Below are positions 1-9,369 of a stretch of 25,363 nucleotides of DNA, in pieces. The position numbers and the translations under genes were made by a program. The stretch is taken from the NCBI GenBank assembly GCA_000444245.1, contig ATSW01013304.1, forward strand, positions 1 to 25,363, given 5' to 3'. Source of the DNA: Botryllus schlosseri. Its lineage: Eukaryota; Chordata; Ascidiacea; Stolidobranchia; Styelidae. Numbering within the stretch: the stretch's first letter is position 1; each line of letters begins with the position of its first letter. The notes under the pieces were generated by a model. That model saw only the letters and a program-made list of their open reading frames with translations. It searched no databases and was not told the DNA's origin.

Positions 1-37
1 CCTTGCCAGCCCGCTCAGAGATGTGTATAAGAGACAG
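1..37 (+). other. Sequencing adapter left at the contig end
   Basis: Bases 19-37 are exactly the 19-bp Tn5 mosaic end used in Nextera libraries (AGATGTGTATAAGAGACAG). Bases 1-18 match the 454/Roche primer-B tail minus its first G. Together they form a 454-compatible transposase adapter, so genomic sequence begins at base 38. This is an assembly artefact, not a genomic transposon. It shows that the gene truncation at this end comes from the contig boundary and not from biology. Confidence 0.97.
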
Positions 38-2829
38 CTGTCAACCTGTAAAAGATGTTTCCTAATAAATTAATAAATCAGTAGGCTCGTATATTGCCGA
101 CAAATAGCATTTCAAACACTGACGCAATCATGGTACGTGATTAACTATATCGAGGTGCATGAATTGAAACACAGTCGTACTTTTCCTTAAATCTCGTACA
201 ATCACAACTGCCATGCGAACAATGTGAGCTCTCGGTATCTAGACAGCATACCAAACAGAGGCGGAGGACATGTCAGCATCTTACCTGGACTACTAGGGCC
301 TCCAGAAGAAGCTTAGCCACCATTATGGGAACGTATCGCGGACAATATATGGCGTGGGTCAATACTTGTTCCATGGGTTCCACCGGGGTGATGCTCTGCA
401 CGATGATGATGTCGAAAAGAGGCGTTGACGCATAAATATGAACTATTCCCGGTCCGATCTGTAAGGAATGAACAATTAAATTTTAAATCGAAAAAATATA
501 TTGAAACGGTGTGGTGCTTATTGTCCTATCGGTCTGGAGCGCCACGTCACAGTTGACTATAAACGGGTTAAATTATCTGGCTATGAAAAGGGTATATTCA
601 TTGCCATACTTTAATGATACATTTACGAGTCTTGATTTATTACTTTCGTGACGATTGAACAACATTAATGTTGAATAGACTTGGTGCGAATCACAGAAGT
701 GCCGAGAAGTTTTCATTTCATCACTTATAGATGTAGAAACGTAGTTTACAATTCCGGCATTGTACAACACACGTTAATGTTTTTAATTGTGAGTTTAAAT
801 CTGTCATAGTACAGATGGAAAGGCACCTTACCTGAATCACCTGAAACTTTATGTAAAAGAGATTTAACGAGCTAAAAACTCGAAAATGATGACTTAACAA
901 AATCTTCGCTACGTGATGTTCACCGGTGTCTTGCATTTCCGAATAGTCTGCCTGAAAAGAGGCGAATTTCAATGATGTTTCTCGACAGCTAGATATTAGT
1001 ACATATTGATTTTATACTTGTGGTTCACCTTACCACTCAACCATACCGCATGTTGAGGAATATGGTAGACATAGCGGCATTAAAATGTATGTTGGACTGT
1101 ATTTGGTAAGCACCTGAATGAGCTTGAAACTAACCTTCATGACGTTATGACTGATATAATTGAACTTGGACTCGAAATGAGTCGCCAGATCCACGCCGCT
1201 TAGCTGTGAGGGAAGGTGAAGGTGATTGAGATGCGGTTCGTCATATCCATTTTCCGGAATATCCTTCAACAACAAAAAAGGAGAGCTTGATTGCAATGTA
1301 CAGATTAAGCCGTCAATTTCTAAACGCATCCATTACTTTTTCCCTGATTTTATTGTAACGTTTCATTATCGGATGACCGATCATTTAGGAAATGGAATTG
1401 GGATAAACAAGTGCGAGTGTCGTAGAACATGAATCATATCAAGTCATGACATTGCATCCTATACAATTGTGTTCCCCTAACATAAACATAACGGGCGTAG
1501 ATTGCTTGTAAAGAGAGGAAAAAGTAGAGAGATCTAGGGGCATATACCTGAATGTGGGTGTTGATATGGTGCTCGGACCGACCTCCATATTTGAACCGAT
1601 GTAATTCATGTACGGATGGGATCTCCCACTCGGGGTCTGTCTTATCGCAATGAAACCAAACGTAGATGGTACCGTTACGCTCACACGAATGCCAAGCTTT
1701 GGTGTCGGCGTATGCTGGTTCTAAAATTAAATATAATAATTACGTTTATCAGTGTAGTAGGCCTACAACAGTAACTGTCTCACCTCTTCTGGAGTACGGG
1801 ATATCGACGCATTTACCGTTAGCATCAAACTTCCATCCGTGGAAAGGGCATTCAATACATTCGTCTACAACACGACCGCCAACTCCCAAGTTTGCCCCCA
1901 TGTGCGGACAATACGCGTCCAACACTGACACCTTCCCTGATTTACTACGGAACACCACAAGATTTTCACCTGTGAATGTGATGAAGTCTCAAATGATATT
2001 AATTTCAGAAAGTGCTATCGTGGAAATACAGCAGATTTTACGAACTTGAATTAGTGAATCTAGTTGAATTTCCCACATCCTTATTAGCATATGATAGCCC
2101 CTCGTTTCCGGGTAGTAGGGTTAACAAATCTTTGAAATATCTTACCAACGAATCTGACTTGTTTCACGTCTCCCTTCTTCAAGAATCTCGAATCCAGAAT
2201 GCGAAACCAGCCATTGGGATAAACGGGCGGAACGTCGAGACCAAGTTTACGTCGCCTTCTTGCCAAGTTGACAAGTTGCTTTTTAGACAAATCGTACGAC
2301 TCGTGGTTCACATAGCTGGAAACATACGAATACAATTCATGAAGAACTTGACGCAGTATACATTTCAAGTAGTACACAATTGGACGATATGAAATTTCGA
2401 AGTGGAGTTAAAGGGATCTATTCAAAAATGTTATTTCTAAATGATCGACACACAGTAAATAAATGGACTCATGCCAGAAGATGTATGCGTGGATAATGTA
2501 TTCAGTACAACGCATCTGTCAACGCAGTTGAAAAGTACCAAACAGGAAGGGATTACCACTCACCCAACATCTCCAAGAACTTTAACAACGTTGGACGGCG
2601 CAAAAATGCATCTGCATATAAAACTTGCCAGGCGGTATAGTCTGCTTATAATCAGGAAGATGACGATAGACGAGAATGAAACTGCGAATGCAGTCAGACT
2701 CCCAGCGACGAACCGTGGGCTGATGATATTTCTGTCGTATACGGCCGAATTTGTCCCGTTCGGCTGTTCTTGGAAGGTGACGATCGCGTAAGTCGCGCGA
2801 TAGAAATTCCTCACCAAGCAATCATCCAT
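38..2829 (-). CDS. nvd: Neverland/DAF-36-like Rieske oxygenase (cholesterol 7-desaturase), 3' end missing
   Basis: The family converts cholesterol to 7-dehydrocholesterol at a membrane, using a Rieske [2Fe-2S] centre and a mononuclear iron. Exons read on the minus strand: 2829-2564, 2315-2146, 1969-1784, 1720-1548, 1263-1135, 951-832, 458-285. All introns are GT-AG (63-373 nt), phases agree throughout, and the sum is 406 codons. An eighth exon probably starts at 45 (acceptor TTTTACAG) and is cut off by the adapter. The Met at 2829 is chosen because an in-frame TAG lies eight codons upstream. Residues ~41-62 form a membrane segment. [11 protein letters not shown] follows at ~118-128. The Rieske motif C-x-H-x17-C-x2-H is complete (C166, H168, C186, H189; CPHMGANL and CPFHGW). 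The non-haem iron motif E-x3-D-x2-H-x4-H is complete (E269, D273, H276, H281, within [15 protein letters not shown]). The family-typical IGPGIVH opens exon 7. All visible parts look functional. Function is inferred from family membership. Confidence 0.93.
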
Positions 2830-2867
2830 TGTCGCTAAATTGGTGAATTTCTATCAATTGAAATACT
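2830..2867 (-). promoter_or_regulatory. Candidate splice acceptor and short 5' UTR before nvd
   Basis: On the minus strand a pyrimidine-rich stretch ending in ACTTTACAG puts an acceptor at 2867-2866, 36 nt before the start codon. It could be the 3' site of a 5' UTR intron. If the organism is a tunicate it could also be a spliced-leader trans-splice site, since tunicates trans-splice many mRNAs. The sequence alone cannot separate these, and a chance acceptor is possible. Confidence 0.35.
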
Positions 2868-3092
2868 GTAAAGTAGCAGATATTTGGAGGGATGTTAATT
2901 TTATGAAATACTCAAGCGTTTCTTGAGTTACATGACACAAAACCCGTATTTAGTCGTAAACACGATCATCCCGATTATTGTTTATAATCTAATTATAACG
3001 TAGCATCATATAAACTATTGTAGGAAAGAAATTCTGGTTAGGTTTTATCTGCCTGGGCCAAACTATCAACTTGGGATTAAAATCCGCATGTG

Positions 3093-3100
3093 CTTATATA
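3093..3100 (-). promoter_or_regulatory. TATA-like box upstream of nvd
   Basis: The minus strand reads CCCATATATAAGC here, a good TATA match about 265 nt before the nvd start codon. In AT-rich DNA such matches are common, so the assignment is weak. Confidence 0.2.
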
Positions 3101-3109
3101 TGGGGAGAG

Positions 3110-3178
3110 AAAATGAGAGAAAAGTCTTATCAAATTAATATCAATTCAAAAAAATTGACGGAAGTATTCTCTCATTTT
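3110..3178. repeat. 12-bp perfect inverted repeat with 45-nt loop
   Basis: AAAATGAGAGAA (3110-3121) and TTCTCTCATTTT (3167-3178) are exact reverse complements. No flanking duplication was found, so a tiny MITE is not supported. It may be a hairpin or chance. Confidence 0.5.
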
Positions 3179-3546
3179 GTTTGATGAGCAAGGGCAGAAG
3201 AGGAAGTAGCTCATGTTGTACTCATGCTACAAGTACGTTAAATTGGAATCTTCATCCGGCAACGATTCTAGAATGAAAATTAACCCTTTTGCAGGAACGT
3301 CCTACGTTGATATGCTCCAAATATCAGTTTCGTATGCGAAGATTTCAATATCATTCTTGCCTTACTTTGCTATACTATCACTAACGTTCTTTTCGTCTGT
3401 AACCGCGCAGTAAATACTTTATGTTGATATTTGCGCTTCGCGTAAAATCCCATCGAAGACCGTCGTACATACGGTTGTAGGTAGAAAAACGCCAGTCGTC
3501 TGTTTCAAAATTTTAGAATTTATTAACCATATATTTGCATATATAG

Positions 3547-3904
3547 TAGGGTTACCATAATTTGGGAATCTGAAAAAGGACCCTTTTTAAAAACTTTCAG
3601 ACTTACAATACAAGAGGACAATCCGGAGCAAAAAAAATAATCCGAGTTCGTAGCTGGTTGACTAAAAAAAGGTCATCACTTCGATTCGACTCCCGAATTA
3701 CCCACTTTTTCCGGTAAATTTACGGTGTCGACTAAAAAAAGAAGGTCGTCTTACTGGCTCAACTCCTCTGACCGATAAGTTTAACCAAAATTTTCATAAA
3801 AGAGAACAAATACTCTAAAAAGAGGACTTTTGAGCGTCCTCCGGGGAAACTTTCAACAAAGCCAGAAAAGAGGACAAATGCTCTTAAAAGAGGACGTATG
3901 GTAA
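3547..3904 (+). mobile_element. MITE family A, copy 1
   Basis: The left end TAGGGTTACCATA is followed by GGGAATCTGAAAAAGGACCC. The right part carries repeated AAAAGAGGAC motifs and ends GAGGACGTATGGTAA, the decayed mirror of the left terminus. The interior shares GGCTCAACTCC with the copy at 12.08 kb. Possible duplicated flanks ATATATAG and ATATATCG agree at seven of eight bases. There is no coding capacity. The termini and 8-bp spacing suggest a non-autonomous hAT-like DNA transposon, but the superfamily is inferred. Confidence 0.75.
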
Positions 3905-6054
3905 TATATATCGTTGGGTTATATTATTCATCTGAACAAGTCACACACAATGTACAATGCGATAAAACATAATGCGATGTCATGAACAGATAGGAGGATG
4001 TCGAACGACACGCATCAGTAGCGATCCTTTACTCTAACATCCACCTTGGCCTAGAGTGCCCGATGTCACAGTTATTTTCGATGTTGATCTTTTTGAAGCC
4101 GCGGTCCTTTCTACTAGTTCTTTCCATTCCGTGTGAGTGGTAATCCTAATATATAGTCAGGCAATACGAACAGATCGGAACTAAAACCGTTTCAGATCGG
4201 GATAGGGATATATAAAAAAATAGGAAGAATATCTCTGCTTTACCAGGACACATAGCCTACATAACTTCTGCATTTATCTTATATGCATTCCATTTCAGTG
4301 CGTCTGACAAAAATAAGCGAACATATGATTGGCATTGCAAAGATTAATAACTGTTGCCAAACACGAAGTCACATTATAAATATTTTAATGCCATATCGTA
4401 TTAAGTAATGTAAGTTCAATGTTTTTGTCCAAGTAACTATCCCTGTATGTCGTCGTAAAGGCACGAATTGTGAAATCATTTCGCGGAGAATCACCGGCGT
4501 GATTCGGTCGAATTAGGACCGGTTTCACCGAGGTCGCATTCCTTTCGCTGGGTGGCGTATTTGGTCGGAGTACTATTAATATTATTCATTATTATATAGA
4601 TGAAGCGCTTTTTCCTGCCTTTGTGTCCGCGGTCTATTGCTAATCAAAGATGAGTGCTCACTACATCTATATGATGAATGATGAACCAACTGTTGATCAC
4701 ATTGGTATTGGTAGATCGCTTACCACTGAAAAAAATCAACGCGACTCTATTTATTCAATCCCTGCCTTCCCGCCCCAAGCACCGATTAGAGTATACGACC
4801 GTTTATTATTCCGTCTGAGGACTTTGTCTACTGAACTCGCATTTATACCGTATCAAATGCTCGGAAACCCCCAATTGTGAAACATGCGGCACCCCAGAAA
4901 CAGTATCACGTTTTATATGATATTGTTGTCGATTTGATTTTCACTTGAAAATGTTCTCACGTCTCCCCAACCGGTAATCCCGATGGTGGAATTTGTTTTG
5001 TCGTGTGCGAAATACCTGTGAAATCTTGTGTGCGCTAATCATCACGTTTACGTAGTGCAAAATACGTAATCAGTCATAAGCGCCACTATCCAAATAATAA
5101 TAATATTATTAATCCCGTCTTTTGAGTGATGCACCGTGTCAAGAAGGCTGACTAACATGAGATATGCATGAGGACGGCTATTAACAGTTTTCATTCACGC
5201 TATGACCAAGATGGTTCGAATCTGTGCAAGTCATTCGGGAGAACATTGGTGATGACAAAGGCGCACCTGCACCTAGAGGTAATTGCGTACATCAATGGTT
5301 CTCGAATTGGGCGCTCGCACCTCCCGGGGTCATCAGCAACCTGGAAGGGGCTCTAGTTAAAGACTGAGCGGTTGGGAGCGTTATGTGCCATATAAGCCTA
5401 GTTGGGTAATCCGTAATTCATTATTGCTATGTGTGTATTATAGGAATTTGATATGAATATGAGTTCACGCCGTTCGCGGTCGTACTAATCAATCAGTCAA
5501 CGAACCGAATTATTACCCATCAAGGTTTATTTAGTGCAAATCATGAACACACATTCAAACGGTTTTACAACGACGTTGATGAGGTGTAGTGGTTAATATA
5601 GCCTACCACGACGAAGTGCAACAACTTTGGTAGGGAGATTGCCTCGCACGATTATCTCTGTCGTGGAATTTCTACTGAGTTGTGACTCTGGCATATCGCG
5701 TATCATGCTGCCTAAGGAATTGTGTAAGAGAGGGTGGCGAAACACTGTCGTAGATGGATCATTTTGACTTGCTAAGTAGCTCGCATGCTGAAAATGTGAG
5801 AGCATCCCTGGTGTAAGTTACAGCAATATGGCAAATCAATTTTCCGTACAATATTACGAAATCCTTCATGTCTAAAAAGATACCTGAGGACTAAAAAAGG
5901 AGACACAATTAGACTATCGGCAATGACCCCGTGCGTGGGGCTGTATAACTGGTCTAGTACCTTGTCCAGCCATTACTGAACTTATTTTAGCTTGATGTGA
6001 ATAATTTTTTTTTATGTTTATCAGGTTAAAAGCCGCAGCCAGAACGGGACATTC
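3905..6054. other. Gene-free stretch, no recognisable element
   Basis: Short open frames such as 4650-4880 (+) and 5168-5356 (+) have no recognisable domain, no convincing splice partners and no relatives in the window. I read the stretch as intergenic or unrecognised old repeat. Confidence 0.5.
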
Positions 6055-6090
6055 CGGGGTGCCAAACTCAACTTGAGTCGCGGGCAGGAT
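6055..6090 (+). mobile_element. Possible solitary hAT left terminus
   Basis: CGGGGTGCCAAACTC followed by a GTCGCGGGC block resembles the widespread hAT end that begins CAGGGGTGTCAAACTC and runs into a GC-rich CGCGGGCC block. A right end of the same style lies at 7726-7775, so the two may bound one old element into which the hAT derivative at 6856-7671 inserted. The 8-bp flanks (GGACATTC and TTCTATGC) do not match, so the pairing is unproven. Confidence 0.35.
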
Positions 6091-6855
6091 TAAAACCTTC
6101 AGATCGCTCGCGAGACGGACCAGTCCAGTCCAATGATTCCAGAATGTTACATGCAAATTCATGCTCTTGTTTTACACTGAAATGCTTTATTATCAAACCT
6201 ATATTCTTGGTATATAGCATTATATTGCGGATCATAGTGGTTCTATTCTGGCACCACCTTTATTGGCAAACAAAGCAATTGACAAAAATAAGAAAATCGG
6301 CCGGTAAATACAGTTATGAACCGCTAAAACATAGTGACTCTAACGACGGTACAAGTTGGCATATTTCTATTCTCCCTGTGTGTTTGCACTCATAATGTAG
6401 CGTTAGACTTGCGTATGTGCTGTTCGGAATGCAAGAGATTTAGCTGTAACCACAGATGTTCGAATTTGGTTCATTATTATTAAATCACCATTCGGATTTC
6501 TCCGCAGGTCGGGGACCCTTTGAGTCATATGTGGTTCAGCGGTGCAACCACATATACTTGAATAATATTCTTTGCGTAGTTATCATAACCTCCGTGTAGT
6601 CAACACGTAACGGTTTCGCGTTGTTGTTTTCGCTTTTGTGAATAACTAATTTTTGGTCCAATTTTTCCATAAAACTCGCAACTCCTGTGCACTTCTGCCA
6701 TCTCGTTATTTGATGTTAACGTCACCGACTTGTTCCTAATACTGACTTAGATTAAAACTGCAGCACTGCAGTGGGGTTGGTTTAATGTGGCATATGCACG
6801 GGTTTTATATTATGCTGTCTTTAATTCTTTCTAAAATCTCAACGTTTGTTATGAG

Positions 6856-7671
6856 TAGGGTGATTTTTTTGACCTAAAAAACGGAAGATTTTCACCTAAA
6901 AAATTTGACATAACGTATGCGAATTAGGTTTTTTCCCACATAATGTTAGAATTGTACTACTCATCAACATTTCTGGTTGGAACTGCTTGTCTTTACGAAG
7001 TATAGTTTGGCCTGAAAAAAAAACTTTTTTGCCTCAAAAACTGACAAATTTTTACATGATAAAACTTTTTTTTATCGAAATCTGGTCATATGAAGAATTC
7101 GTGTGGTTACATTGCGCATTATGGTAGAAATAATTTCAAAAAATTGTAGTACAACAAAAATTATGCTTTCTCGGGTGGAAAGTGTCTGTCCTTACTAAGT
7201 AGCTTATTGCCAAGAATGAAGAAAGAACGTTCAACAGCAGCAGTTGTTGACTGACAACACTGAAGTAGTGCGTACACTGTCGGCAACAAACCGTGTTTCT
7301 TCATTCTGGCAGTGGTGTGTACATCACAATTTTTCATCATGTGTTTTTGATATAAGAACCATGCAATGCCCACGCAGCCTTGCTTCAGTTGGGATATTGT
7401 GGTACGTTTAGCATAACACCATGTCAACCTATTTGTTTCATTTGAATGTTTATGATTCACAATGAGCAGACAATGGGCCGTCTACTCTACAACGGTAGGC
7501 CTATAAAGTAGGCTACAAGGTGTAAAATGTAAAATGATAAGTTCACCGACAGTGTAAAATCTACGATACAATCGAAATGCAGGTTGCAAAAATGTTTTGA
7601 CTTTTTGACCTAACGCTACCATTTTGACGTAATTTTGACTTTTTTTTGACATGTCAAAAAAAATCGCCCTA
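6856..7671 (-). mobile_element. hAT derivative, family B copy 1 (816 bp)
   Basis: The ends are TAGGGTGATTTTTTTGAC and the reverse complement of TAGGGCGATTTTTTTTGAC. Flanks GTTATGAG (6848-6855) and ATTATTAG (7672-7679) are an imperfect 8-bp duplication fitting the Ac-type hAT target nTnnnnAn. Inside on the minus strand (7460-7161) is a 99-residue frame ending TAAVERSFFILGNKLLSKDR, the C-terminal dimerisation signature of hAT transposases. A full hAT transposase is several hundred residues, so this is an internally deleted, non-autonomous copy. Copy 2 lies at 20783-21585 in the opposite orientation. Subterminal ACCTAAAAAA motifs repeat near the transposase-side end. Confidence 0.9.
7161..7460 (-). 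pseudogene. hAT transposase C-terminal remnant
   Basis: The frame contains LQCCQSTTAAVERSFFILG, with the AxxERSFxxLG pattern of the hAT dimerisation region, then LLSKDRHFPPEKA. The N-terminal BED zinc finger, the catalytic D/D/E region and most of the protein are absent. It lies wholly inside the 6856-7671 element. The related frame in copy 2 lacks the AAVERS part, so neither can supply transposase. Confidence 0.8.
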
Positions 7672-7725
7672 ATTATTAGAAATATGCTGGATAATACAAG
7701 CATTTTTCAATTCACACAGAACTGC

Positions 7726-7775
7726 TTCGCGGGCCGGATGAAACCGTCTGGCGGGTCGTATGTTTGAAACACCTG
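7726..7775. mobile_element. hAT right terminus, solitary
   Basis: CGCGGGCCGGATGAAACC, then TGGCGGGTCGTATG, then TTTGAAACACCTG is a classic hAT 3' terminus (complement CAGGTGTTTCAAAC). No left end with a matching 8-bp flank was found nearby. The candidate at 6055 has the right style but a mismatched flank. Confidence 0.6.
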
Positions 7776-7877
7776 TTCTATGCAATCACCATCACTAAAA
7801 TGTTAGGTAAAATTGAGGTGATCAATGTTCAACCGTCTAAAAGACCTGAAAAGAAAGTGAAATGAGTCGTGCTTGCT

Positions 7878-8256
7878 TTTTTTGTTTGTTTTATTGAGAT
7901 AACAACAGTGGCGCTTTCCGCCTAGTACGGCCATGTGCGCCACGACAGTAACATTTGTAATAATTCATTGTCTTTGCTTTTTCGTCATCTTCCGGGCGAC
8001 TTTTCACACTCGCACTCTTTCACCATCGGCCTCCCTCGTTTTTCATGCGCCCGTATATCTTCGTCTGTACTGCCGACTTTTTGGCGCGGCTAGCCTACAT
8101 CTGGGCTTTTCAATGCACTGCGACTGCAGTGAGGTCAGCAATGAAGAGCCCAGAGAAACCTCCGACACGTAGAAGTTGGTCCGAACCGGGATTCGAACCA
8201 CTGCCATTGGTGCCGTGACGCTGGTGCTCAACCAACTGCGCCACTCGCTTCCCCAA
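7878..8256 (-). mobile_element. tRNA-derived SINE, full length, perfect 14-bp TSD
   Basis: The minus strand begins GGGGAAGCGAGTGGCGCAG. The RNA polymerase III boxes are intact: box A TGGCGCAGTTGG (8243-8232) and box B GGTTCGAATCC (8199-8189). The body carries a near-perfect palindrome (8101-8153, arms CTGGGCTTTTCA and TGAAGAGCCCAG) enclosing a second CACTGC/GCAGTG stem. The 3' end is ATCTCAATAAAACAAAC followed by an A-run. Flanks GAGTCGTGCTTGCT at 7864-7877 and 8257-8270 are identical, the mark of LINE-mediated retroposition and of a fairly recent insertion. I do not recognise the family name. The 79-residue plus-strand frame here is a shadow. Confidence 0.93.
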
Positions 8257-8270
8257 GAGTCGTGCTTGCT

Positions 8271-9055
8271 AACGTTGCCGGCTGCTGTGATGATCCGCTA
8301 ACTGAAAATTTACAGATAACAAACCATGGATGTCACGTTTCTTGGGAAATGAAACGAATAAATTTTATTTCTACTCTCGCTTTATTTTCTTGATACGTAT
8401 CAGGTCACGTTATCAGTGACAAGATACAGGCCTATGCACCGTGAGCGTTACTCGTAATGGATGTGACATTCGGTGTCTCCTGACTTCGAATCTAATTGAT
8501 TACAATACGAGCCGTCGTGGTGAACCGCCGATTCCTCTCAAACTCATTTTGCACTTTGAAATTCTCGGCGTCCCAATACCCCATTTCCGAAGCATATATT
8601 CGTTAGTTCGGAGTTATGTGGTGACAACAGGTGTAATTTCTCGTAAACTATTACCGAAGAAACTGTGCATTCAAACCCAAAATGTGGTAACCTACACGAA
8701 AACAAAATTTAACTCGAAATTAAACACAGCCGTATAAATCAAACACAACATCTTAGTCCAAATGAACCTTTACAAAATAGAATGAGCACGAAGGAACTTA
8801 GACACAAACAGGATTCAAGACAAGGCTTCACGCCATGAATCAATCAGAATCGTCTCTTCCACAAAGTAACCAAAGGAACAAAGCTAGCGATTGAATATAC
8901 GCGGAGACAGAAAAACGCCGATTGTTAATCTAAATTGGCTCTACATCGAAACACACAAAGGAAATGCTGTTCAGTCACTCTTACAAGTATGGCGAAATAT
9001 TCGATCGACGCTCAGGGAATGGGGTCTCCGGATTCTGAAGTAGGTTTTGTCTCTC
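8271..9055. other. Gene-free stretch, nothing recognised
   Basis: Short frames (for example 8441-8737 on the plus strand) show no domain and no splice context. No terminal repeats or box A/B promoters were seen. Confidence 0.5.
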
Positions 9056-9369
9056 TAAGGGTACCATATGCCCTATTTTAGGACGATTTGTCCTCTTTTT
9101 TTAGGAATAGTAAAACGTCCTACGAGGACGCCCAAATGTCCTCTTTTTTCGCAGTTCGTCATCTTTGTATAGTTTTACAGCAAGCGATTATATACGTGGT
9201 AATGATTCTTTCGGGAGCCGGGTCGGAAACAAATTGCCTTTTCATTTTTAGTCAACCCAATAACATTAGCCGTAAAAATTCCCAATTTCCCGGTTTCTCG
9301 TCCGCTTTTGTAATTTCGTAACTTGTAAAGAGTGTCCTCTTTTTCGAACCTTAAAATATGCTAACCCTA
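9056..9369 (-). mobile_element. MITE family A, copy 3, inverted
   Basis: The left end TAAGGGTACCATA and right end TATGCTAACCCTA are variants of the family terminus TAGGGTTACCATA. GTCCTCTTTTTT motifs near both ends are the complement of the AAAAGAGGAC motifs of copies 1 and 2. Flanks show no clear 8-bp duplication, which suggests an old insertion. No coding capacity: the 77-residue frame spanning it reads through the repeat. Confidence 0.75.

Larger units (their letters stand above)
2868..3546. other. Upstream flank of nvd, no gene seen
   Basis: Non-coding and AT-rich. It contains the TATA-like match and one perfect 12-bp inverted repeat (AAAATGAGAGAA at 3110-3121, its complement at 3167-3178). 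The short open frame at 3213-3413 has no recognisable domain, and I do not call it a gene. Confidence 0.6.

Noticed and set aside
1666-2392. Long plus-strand frames opposite the nvd exons (127 and 126 codons)
   Set aside because: They lie antisense to exons 2-4 of nvd, whose minus-strand translation is clearly homologous. They are shadows.
4650-4880. 76-codon plus-strand frame starting MSAHYIYMM
   Set aside because: No recognisable domain, no good splice sites joining it to neighbours, and a length within chance for this sequence.
6055-7775. One large hAT element spanning both solitary ends with the family-B copy nested inside
   Set aside because: The style of the two ends is compatible, but the 8-bp flanks GGACATTC and TTCTATGC do not match, so it was kept as two separate ends.
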